Origin: Saccoglossus kowalevskii | Taxonomy: Eukaryota > Hemichordata > Enteropneusta > Harrimaniidae | Direction: 5' to 3' | Length of the DNA stretch: 11,731 nucleotides | Assembly (NCBI RefSeq): GCF_000003605.2 | Contig: NW_003141820.1 | Span: 4,863 to 16,593 of the forward strand | Part shown: positions 1-9,000 of the stretch, piece by piece | Numbering within the stretch: the first letter of the stretch is position 1 | Layout of the letters: each line of letters opens with the position of its first letter | Notes under the pieces: model-generated | What the model was told of the DNA's origin: nothing | Seen by the model: the letters and a program-made list of their open reading frames with translations, nothing else | The model's database searches: none | Made by a program: the position numbers and the translations under genes

Positions 1-1730
1 AGCTCAGCATCCAATCAGCGACGGCCTAACGCTTAGATAACAATTTCGGTTTCAAATACCCCGGCTTAGTGTTCTCGGTTCTTCGCGTAATTAGGTGTTC
101 GTATGCAAGGGATTTTTCCACACAAAAACGACGAATTAGGTCGAATTTTGTTATCGGTTGGCCTAATATAACCCCAACGGACCGTATTTTACTGAAAGAT
201 TGGTATTTTTGTCCTGATTTGTAGGAAAAACGCGTTTCACAACTTGTCTCTTATTTAGTTTTATGCGTCATTCAAGATGGCGGCCCCCATGTAGTAAATA
301 TTGTATTTATTTTATTATCACGTGTGCGCCAGCTGACTGTACATGTGCTTTTACCATAGGTTCCTACGACAGAGATATTATACCTTATTCTCTCTCTAGT
401 TTTGGGTAGTAGACCTGTCATCAAATCGTTATTTTTATCATTAAAATCTAAACTTTCTACTTTGATTGACCGTATAGTCGGTTGCTATAAAGTGGAGTCC
501 GACCGTGACACTTCCCCCTCTTATCTAACAAATGACTACCGGACATAGAATTTCAGATACTGAAATTTTTTACTGATTTTCTTTTTAAATGAGAATGTAG
601 TAAAGACTGCGTATTTCAGTTGGGTTTTGCGGAATCAGTGATTCTACATTGCACGGGAACGCCGCCAACGGCAAACATACTAGGAGTCGATGATTGGATA
701 ATTTTACTGACCATACTCATTAGGTCTGGTTGCACGCAACTCGGAGCCTGGGCTCTCCAAAAGGTCGGTCAGAAACTGTTTATACTTGGTATGGTCTATC
801 CTTCTTGAATCATTGTAGCTCGATGTATGGCTAAAAGATACAATATAACGCACGAATTACATGTCAATGGTCCACGCTCAATCCGAAATATCGACATTGT
901 GACAAATTGTCGTTAAGAAGATTTTTCATAATTTTATTGCCAATAATTTATGATACTAAGAAAACAAACATAAAGGAAAGAAGAGAAAGCGGGTCGCCGG
1001 ACAAGAGTTCGAAATGTCATAAAATATGGTAATATTAATTGTAATAGCGAGTTTCCAGTTTCCATATAGTTTTCTGTTACGAACAATAAAAGATTATCCC
1101 GTGCATTGCATTGCATATATGCGCAGTGACGTGTTCAGTAGTGTAATATTTAAATTAGGCGTAAACTGCCCTAAAAATGATACTTTTCATAACCAAAATT
1201 GATGCGATTGTTTTATTTCAGCTTTGTCTGTTATTCAAATGGAAATACAATGAAATGTTGTGATTTAATAAACTTTACAGTTTTAATAATGACACTATTT
1301 AAAAAAAAATTACTAACCTATCGGAGCATTCACCAATATTCCATATATAGGTACATACACATAATAATAAGACGTCTCGCGCTTCCATGTCTTCGGACCA
1401 CGTGTGAGCAGGATGGCAAAATAGGGGACAAAACCACCTGTGATAAAGAGTATGTACAGTGTGCGAGGCAGTGTTATAACAGATGACTTGTGGAAGTGCA
1501 CGACAATTATTTTAGGTCTAGATTAATAACTGTACGACCTACCCAAAGAGACTTGTTAATGTTTGGTGGTAACAGCCGTTATGTAGCCATAAATGGAATG
1601 GTAATCAATTAATATGCACTATATTAGGCATAATGTACAATTGCTGGGCTGAATCAATACTAGTACATGTCGTCGTCATCAGTGTTTTTGTTGTACATAT
1701 ATATTTATATATTTGTCTACTTGTCCATTG
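1..1730. other. AT-rich non-coding flank
   Basis: I find no gene I can support here. Open frames on both strands are under 100 codons, have no convincing family match, and are not joined by good splice sites. The stretch contains an exact AAGATGGCGGC (a YY1-type motif) at 274-284. It could be intergenic, or an intron of a gene lying to the left; the sequence does not decide between these. Confidence 0.5.
274..284 (+). promoter_or_regulatory. YY1-type motif AAGATGGCGGC
   Basis: This is an exact match to the classical YY1 core (AAGATGGCGGC), which in animals often sits just downstream of TATA-less transcription starts. The ATG inside it opens a frame of only five codons (M-A-A-P-M-stop), so it is not a coding start. 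No gene is visible just downstream. A chance 11-mer is possible, so regulatory function is inference only. Confidence 0.2.
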
Positions 1731-2220
1731 TTTTACTTATTGTCTAACTCACTTATTCACCGACTGCATAACTCAATTATTCGCTGACTGCATGAATCAC
1801 TTCACTGCGTACTCACTTATTCACTAGGTGTATAGCTCACTTATTCACTGACCGCATAACTCACTTATTCACTGACTGCATGAATCACTTCACTGTGTAC
1901 TCACTTATTCACTAGGCGTATATCTCATTTATTCACTGACTGCATAACTCACTTATTCGATGGATGCATAAATCACTTCACTGCGTACTCATTTATTCAC
2001 TAGGTGTATAGCTCACTTATTCACTGACCGCATAACTCACTTATTCACCGACTGCATGAATCACTTCACTGCATACTCACTTATTCACTGACTGTATATC
2101 TCATTTATTCACCAACTACATAACTCACTTATTCACTGACTGCATGAATCATTTCACTGCATACTCACTTATTCACTAGACGTATAGCTCATTTATTCAC
2201 TGACTGTATAACTCACTTAT

Positions 2221-3100
2221 TCGATGGATGCATGATTCACTTCACTGCGTACTCATTTATTCACTAGGCGTATAGCTCATTTATTCACCAACTGCATAAC
2301 TCACTTATTCACTGACTGCATGAATCACTTCACTGCGTACTCACTTATTCACTAGGCGTATAGCTCATTTATTCACCAACTGCATAACTCAATTATTCAC
2401 TGACTGCATGAATCACTTCACTGCGTACTCACTTATTCACTAGGCGTATAGCTCATTTATTCACTAACTGCATAACTCACTTATTCGATGGATGCATGAA
2501 TCATTTCACTGCATACTCATTTATTCACTAGACGTATAGCTCATTTATTCACTGACTGCATAACTCAATTATTCACTGACTGCATGAACCACTTCACTGC
2601 GTACTCACTTATTCACTAGGCGTATAGCTCATTTATTCACTAACTGCATAACTCACTTATTCGATGGATGCATGAATCATTTCACTGCATACTCACTTAT
2701 TCACTAGACGTATAGCTCATTTATTCACCAACTGCATAACTCAATTATTCACTGACTGCATGAATCACATCACTGCATACTCACTCATTAACTAGGCGTA
2801 TATATGATTTATTCACCAACTGCATAACTCACTTATTCACTGACTGCATGAATCACTTCACTGCGTACTCACTTATTCACTGAGCGTATACCTCATTTAT
2901 TCACCGACTGCATAGCTCACTTATTCACTGACTGCATGAATCACTTCACTGTGTACTCACTTATTCACTAGGCGTATAGCTCATTTATTCACTGACTGTA
3001 TAACTCACTTATTCGATGGATGCATGATTCACTTCACTGCGTACTCACTTATTCACTAGGCGTATAGCTCATTTATTCACCAACTGCATAACTCACTTAT
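2221..3100. repeat. 880-bp super-repeat, copy 1
   Basis: Ten 88-bp units make a second-level repeat of 880 bp. Copy 1 (2221-3100) matches copy 2 (3101-3980) with about 15 substitutions by eye and no indels, about 98% identity. The order of unit classes is G-A-A-G-A-G-A-A-A-G in both copies. Private markers recur at exactly +880, for example TCACATCACTGCATACTCAC near 2766 and near 3646. The copy boundaries are arbitrary within the array. Confidence 0.9.
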
Positions 3101-3980
3101 TCAATGGATGCATGATTCACTTCACTGCGTACTCACTTATTCACTAGGCGTATAGCTCATTTATTCACCAACTGCATAACTCACTTATTCACTGACTGCA
3201 TGAATCACTTCACTGCGTACTCACTTATTCACTAGGCGTATAGCTCATTTATTCACCAACTGCATAACTCAATTATTCACTGACTGCACGAATCACTTCA
3301 CTGCGTACTCACTTATTCACTAGGCGTATAGCTCATTTATTCACTAACTGCATAACTCACTTATTCGATGGATGCATGAATCATTTCACTGCATACTCAC
3401 TTATTCACTAGACGTATAGCTCATTTATTCACTGACTGCATAACTCAATTATTCACTGACTGCATGAATCACTTCACTGCGTACTCACTTATTCACTAGG
3501 CGTATAGCTCATTTATTCACTAACTGCATAACTCACTTATTCGATGGATGCATGAATCATTTCACTGCATACTCACTTATTCACTAGACGTATAGCTCAT
3601 TTATTCACCAACTGCATAACTCAATTATTCACTGACTGCATGAATCACATCACTGCATACTCACTCATTCACTAGGCGTATATCTGATTTATTCACCAAC
3701 TGCATAACTCACTTATTCACTGACTGCATGAATCACTTCACTGCGTACTCACTTATTCACTGGGCGTATATCTCATTTATTCACCAACTGCATAACTCAC
3801 TTATTCACTGACTGCATGAATCACTTCACTGTGTACTCACTTATTCACTAGGCGTATATCTCATTTATTCACTGACTGCATAACTCACTTATTCGATGGA
3901 TGCATGAATCACTTCACTGCGTACTCACTTATTCACTAGGCGTATATCTCATTTATTCACCAACTGCATAACTCACTTAT
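3101..3980. repeat. 880-bp super-repeat, copy 2
   Basis: This is the second tandem copy of the ten-unit block. It repeats the class order G-A-A-G-A-G-A-A-A-G and the rare markers of copy 1 at a fixed offset of 880. Similarity continues more weakly to about 4130, where the register breaks. The first G unit of this copy carries AATGGAT in place of GATGGAT. Confidence 0.9.
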
Positions 3981-4129
3981 TCACTGACTGCATGAATCAC
4001 TTCACTGTGTACTCACTTATTCACTAGGCGTATATCTCATTTATTCATCAACTGCATAACTCACTTATTCACTGACTGCATGAATCACGTCACTGCATAC
4101 TCACTTATTCACTAGGCGTATAGCTTACC

Positions 4130-4815
4130 TATTCACTGACAGTATAACTCACTTATTCACTGGCTGCATGAATCACTTCACTGCATAGTCACTTATTCAC
4201 TGGGAGTGTAGTTCACTTATTCACTGACTGTATAACTCACTTATTCTCTGACTGCATGAATCACTTATTCACTGGCTACACACTTACCTATTCACTGACA
4301 GTATAACTCACTTATTCACTGACTGCATGAATCACTTCACTGCATAGTCACTTATTCACTGGGAGTGTAGCTCACTTATTCTCTGACTGTATAACTCACT
4401 TATTCACTGACTGCATGAATCACTTATTCACTGGCTGCATGAATCACTTCACTGCATAATCACTTAGTCACTGGGAGTTAGCTCACTTATTCACTGACTG
4501 TATAACTCACTTATTCTCTGACTGTATAACATACTTATTCTCTGATTGCATGAATCACTTCACTGCCTATTCACTTACCACTGAGTGTGTTGCTCACTTA
4601 TACACTGACTGTATAACTCACTTATTCACTGGCTCCATATTCACATATTCACTGGGTGTATAGCTCACTTATTCTGTCACTGATTAACTCACCTATTCAC
4701 TCACTGCATAACTGATTCATTTACTGGCTGCATAGCTCACCTAATATAGACTGCAGAACTCAATATTCCCTGATTATATGGCTCACTTATTCATTGACTG
4801 CATAACTCTCTTATT
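4130..4815. repeat. Degenerate right edge of the minisatellite
   Basis: The same ~24-bp theme continues (for example TCACTTATTCTCTGACTGTA and GGGAGTGTAGCTCACTTATT), but the 88-bp register is lost, subunit order is irregular and substitutions mount towards 4815. Older, unhomogenised copies at an array edge are expected under unequal crossing-over. Past 4815 the sequence is unique. Confidence 0.85.
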
Positions 4816-5847
4816 CGTATTAACATTATTAGTATTATCATTGCTTTCAATTCCAGTATGCATTTAACATTTAAAAAAAATAGTATACGCATGCGTGAAT
4901 TTAGATGATACCTCCATTTTGTCTGTCGACTTTATGGCGTTATGGGGTGGAGCTGCGCAAAATGTCAAATTACGAAAACGAATTCTGCGTCCAAAACTGA
5001 GTAAGTCGAACGATCTACATATGCAATAGGGTAAGTGGTCGAATCCTCCAATAGATGACTATTGCTCTGTTTTATGCTCTACATTTTAATGTATGTCAAT
5101 TTGGTCAGACATTCCGGTGTACCAGTACATCGCCAGGAATCGACCGTTTATAGGTGCGTCATTCATATGGTATTATAATGCCAAAAATAAGCCAGTACAG
5201 TACATCTGCATTGAAATATAAACTGTATTTTTAGCTACTGGGTAATAAAATGACCATCTCGTTTTAATAGGCCATCCGTGCATCTGTATTCCAACGAAGA
5301 TATCGTAGCGAAATAACGGGTGGGAAAAAGACTGTGATTTCGTCATCATATGTTTGGTGAATAGGTTTGAAATGTTTCAGTAATAAATGTATGACCAATG
5401 ACCTTGTTTCTATATTTTTTATTGTATTTTCCAAAATGTTGCAAATGCCTTTCGTTAATTCAAACTATTAGTTAGCCGTTGAACGCAAAGCTTAATGCAA
5501 GACCAAGTGTATATATTATTATGTATGCTATAATCTTGGCACGGTTGACCGTCCGCACTCAAGTACTAATAATTTGATCATATACAAATGAACTATTACA
5601 TTGTCTCTAAATAATATGAAAATTAGGTATTTTTTTTTTACCCGAGAATAGGTGAACGCTATGTATTGACGGGCGTTTTCCGTGCGTTTTCCGTGCGTAT
5701 TTTGTGACCAATTAGCGAGAACCAGTCATTCACACATGATAGCAATATTCGCTGTTATTAATCATACATGTATGTGCCCAGTTAACAAAACACCTTACGG
5801 GAAACGTTGCCACAGCTGCAGTTCGTGAGGTACGCAATGTAGTAAAA

Positions 5848-5872
5848 GTCCTGGCGCAACGTTGCCCAGGAC
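5848..5872. repeat. 25-bp near-perfect palindrome
   Basis: GTCCTGG and its complement CCAGGAC flank GCAACGTTGC, itself a palindrome, with a single unpaired C on the left side. The AACGTTGCC part also occurs at 5804-5812. It lies about 100 bp before the putative first exon, where a dimeric factor site would be plausible; no known site is recognised. Confidence 0.55.
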
Positions 5873-5952
5873 GCCATAACTTTCCCACTCCACAATCACC
5901 ACTCATTATTCATTTGGAGTTTCCGCCTAACCAAAAAACGAAACCTTTTAGC

Positions 5953-5974
5953 TTTTTCTTTAACTTCATTTCAG
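5953..5974 (+). other. Possible 3' splice acceptor before exon 1
   Basis: A pyrimidine-rich tract (TTTTTCTTTAACTTCATTTC) ending in AG at 5974 resembles a good acceptor. If used, the first recognised exon would be 5975-6053 and an upstream exon, probably untranslated, would exist further left. The reading frame stays open from 5977 to the ATG at 6007, so an upstream coding start is also possible. Confidence 0.35.
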
Positions 5975-6006
5975 ATACGGATCGAAATCACGTGATATGT
6001 GTAATA

Positions 6007-6053
6007 ATGCTTTGCGTTCAAGTGTTTTTGTTACTTCTTCTCAACAACAAAGC
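6007..6053 (+). CDS. Channel gene exon 1: signal peptide
   Basis: ATG at 6007 opens M-L-C-V-Q-V-F-L-L-L-L-L-N-N-K-A, a typical hydrophobic secretion signal, cut at a strong donor (GC|GTAAGTA at 6054). The leftover GC joins the first G of exon 2 to make an Ala codon and continues directly into the exon 2 frame, which supports the link. Cautions: the ATG context is weak, an out-of-frame ATG sits at 5997, no basic residue precedes the hydrophobic core, and the frame is open upstream to 5977. The true start may therefore lie further 5'. This is the least certain exon. Confidence 0.55.
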
Positions 6054-9000
6054 GTAAGTATGAAAGGGAGTACCCTATCCCGTGATTGCACAACGCACCC
6101 TGGAATAAGGCACGAATCTAGTCGCCGAGAACAACAACATAACGCTCGCTAGAGTTTTTAGGTTTTGCGATGAACTCTGAATTCTCAAATGGCTGACGTG
6201 GGCCCCATTATGTAAATTGATTTGTGAATTGAATTAAATAAAGTTTAAATTTCAAGATGAAAAGTGAGTGCTAAGACAATATTGGTTACCTTTTAAGGTC
6301 CGTCCGTTTCTACCGTGAAAGGCGTCATCAAAATGTTTTCAAGCGCTGTGAATAAAACAATGCATGTATGTTAATAAATAAATCCCAGTTAATAAACTAA
6401 TAAATGGAATACATTTTTTTCAGAGCGTTGCTGCCATTTATCATACCCTTGTACCCGTAGTAAATTTGTCGTTGCGGCGTTAATTTTGTTCGTTAATACC
6501 CTAGAAATTCAATTCATTGACGCGTTATCGCTGTCGCTACACTATACTCCTCTGTGTTTTCTCATACAATTGACCTGAGTACGTGATGTGGCTATTTGTT
6601 GTTGTTGTTTCAATTAATAATGAGCTCGTCAATATGTTGGTCCGTTTGTAATTGAACAGAATAAAAAAAAAACTGAACGGTGAACTGAACGAGCAAGAGA
6701 TTTTACTGTAAATGATGTTTCCCGCTTTCAGGGGCAGAATATGACAAATCGCCTAATTTTTAGGGTATAATCGTGTAAATATAATAATGTTAGTATTTCA
6801 TCTTTTAATATAACAATCGCGACTTCCCTGCACATTCAATATGCTATTTATCTATGCAAATGTAATATGTACGTTTTTTTCACTAAATTCACTGGTTGTA
6901 GTTATCATCATTTTCTTGTTTCTTTTAAAATTGGCAAACTTTGTAACAACCGTAACCGATTTCCTATCACCTTCAAATAAAAACTCTCAACATTCACAAC
7001 TACACATGACGCTGACAATAATTTTGGCTCTGAATGTGTATATTTGATAATCGAATTTAATTCGAAGGTTTTGAATAAAATTCCTTCCAAGTATTTTATT
7101 AGTTCGCAGATTGTCAATTTTACCATCATCGTATCAATATATTAAAAGTCAACATTCGATCAAAATTCAAATATGCTATAATTCGGAAACTCGTATGAAT
7201 CTACAAAGAAGCGTCCATTGGCGAAATGAATTGTGTAGCGTTCTATCTTATATTAGGAATTCGGTGTACATGGCCTTGATCTATAATTATTGCCATCACA
7301 ATTGGTTACATAAGACGACAAGTATCTGACCGGATCATGGAATTAAAATAGCGTCGAGTTAGTCCCTTTCGCTGACCGAGTACCTGTGAATGCATTGTTT
7401 ATATAGATATAACTGATATGCATGGTGTCAATATTAACGTGGAATCACAGTCACTAGGAGAGTGACTGTGGTGGAATGGTTAAATTATATATATCTAAGC
7501 CGAGTAAAACTAGAATTCTCCAGACGTCGTTTTCGGTAGTGACATACAATTGAGGTATTCTCCATAAATTACTAAACATTTATAGCAATGCTTGTTGTCA
7601 CCGAGACACACTTCGTTTTTCAATTATATTTTAACAGAAATATTAATGTCGGCAATTAATGTAGGCTAAATTTATACCAAAAACGGCTTGCTAGTGTGTT
7701 TTTCTCAGGCATTTTCCATATTAACTTAATCTCGTAGACAAACAGTAACTTAAAGTTCGCAGTTCTTTTCTATATGACTTATTTCCGGCAATATATACAT
7801 TGATATAGTAGCATGGTTAACAAGTTATAAAGAAAGTCCGAATTACAAATGCTGCCCGGCGTCCAACGGCGTAACAACGTAATGCTGCACATGGGGTAAA
7901 GGGAAAGAAATCGTTGTGCTTGAACTGCTGTATTTTTCAGGATGTATTCACGGGCCAATAACGTCACCAGTCCACAGAGAGATGTTAACTACGATGTGGA
8001 ATTCGCAGAGAGAAACCGTCTTCTTGATGCCATATTCGACGATGGGCGAACCCTCAGCGCAAGACCCAATGTCAAAGGTAATCAAACTACAAGAATTATA
8101 GTTTAAAATGACGCGTGCGTGCAAAAATAGTTTAAGCAGAAGTTCGCGCGAGTTAGAATGATGAAACAAAACACTTACGAATCCAGTAATCCCTTTCGCC
8201 CTATCACTAGCTGAATGACTGTCCTGCTATTTGTCTTTTTCATATGTTACACATACGGCGTAAACGATTTAAGTATACCAGCTTTTTTATTTAGAAAACA
8301 TATTTTTGTAGTTACCTACGTGTTCATCACAATGTTTACTCCAAACGAGGGAGTAAAACAGAATGACTTACGTCATTTTTTTTTTTATTGTTATTGTTAT
8401 TTTGGCTTAGTTAATTAAAGCGCCCCCAACCGTTGAGTAGCACGCGTTCGAATTTTCCATGTTTTACACACGTTCTATACGTCGCGTGGGAAGAACTTGG
8501 TTGGTTCCTTGGCTGGTTCCCGCCTCAAGTGTCATGGCGTATCATAGACTCTCTAGAGGGTGCCGTCTATTCAACTTTCAGTCGAAAGGTTACGGTTCAA
8601 GACGTCTCTCCAAATCCATTGTTACGCAATATTGATTGGTTGATCAATGTGGATTTGGAGAGACGTCTCACCGGCAGCTCTGGGCTAAAGGTCAAATACG
8701 TCGCCATCTAGAGAGGCTAGACGTACCAAGCATCCTACTTGCCATTAGCAAAGGACGCCGGGAACCAGCGAAGGGATCGAAGAACACGATACGTGACGAG
8801 TGTGACGTTTTCAGGCTCGACACATCGTTCCACCAATCATCTGCGCTAAAATTCTTGTGTTACAGGTCCCGTGATGGTCACGTGCAGTGTATTTATAATC
8901 AGCCTGGACTCGGTTGAAGCAGAAACCATGGTGAGTGGATGGAACCGATGAAAAACAAAGTAATCATGTGACACACTGATTCAATGTACTTGTTCTTAAC

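Larger units (their letters stand above)
1785..4130. repeat. 88-bp higher-order repeat, 27 units in register
   Basis: Four subunits of about 24, 17, 21 and 26 bp make a compound unit of 88 bp. The 17-bp subunit (GCATGAATCACTTCACT) is a shortened form of the 24-bp one. Starting from TGACTGCATGA at 1785, the corresponding junction recurs at 1873, 1961, 2049 and so on every 88 bp to 4073. That is 27 units with no net insertion or deletion. Units come in two junction classes: A (CACTGACTGCATGA) and G (GATGGATGCATGA). Strict register with only base substitutions points to recent amplification or homogenisation by unequal exchange or conversion. Confidence 0.93.
1735..4815. repeat. Large minisatellite array of ~24-bp theme
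   Basis: About 3.1 kb is tandem DNA built from variants of one ~24-bp theme with the core CTCACTTATTCACTGACT followed by GCATAA, GCATGA, GCGTA or similar. Left and right edges fade into degenerate copies; the centre is highly homogeneous. The array is non-coding: the 88-bp period is not a multiple of three, so no frame is conserved, and stops occur throughout. The open frame starting near 1633 only runs a short way into the left edge of the array. The array ends about 1.2 kb before the first supported exon of the channel gene. Confidence 0.97.
4816..5974. other. Non-coding 5' flank of the channel gene
   Basis: This unique AT-rich sequence lies between the minisatellite and the first supported exon. 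I see no open frame of note and no clear TATA-type promoter. It holds a short tandem pair of GCGTTTTCCGT near 5673-5698 and a palindrome at 5848-5872. It is either upstream flank containing the promoter, or an intron following an unseen 5' untranslated exon: a good acceptor-like tract ends at 5974. Confidence 0.5.

Noticed and set aside
620-808. 62-residue frame containing ILGVDDW, a string seen in ISL3-type bacterial transposases
   Set aside because: Only about seven residues match; the following YGTILVD-type segment is absent in all three frames, and the rest is low-complexity hydrophobic sequence. Treated as chance.
1633-1827. 64-residue open frame entering the minisatellite
   Set aside because: Its C-terminal half is translation of the tandem repeat; the 88-bp period does not preserve frame and there is no family match.
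1735-4815. CRISPR array
   Set aside because: There are no unique spacers between constant repeats; every segment is a variant of one theme, and the context is a split animal gene.
6841-7047. Hydrophobic 68-residue frame in intron 1 as a possible membrane peptide or extra exon
   Set aside because: The hydrophobicity comes from T-rich intronic DNA; no good splice sites link it, and exon 1 joins exon 2 in frame without it.
7948-8169. Minus-strand open frame over exon 2
   Set aside because: Antisense shadow of the conserved exon, with no family features of its own.
8445-8460. tRNA B-box-like GTTCGAATTTTCC
   Set aside because: No matching acceptor stem, anticodon arm or A box upstream; the GGTTCGANTCC consensus is only partly met.
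8433-8711. 92-residue open frame in intron 2
   Set aside because: It lies across the inverted-repeat block, has no recognisable domain, and the channel reading frame does not need it. Likely a by-product of GC-rich repeat sequence.
8636-8917. 93-residue open frame overlapping exon 3
   Set aside because: It crosses the exon 3 acceptor in a frame different from the one giving the conserved VTC...ETM strand.
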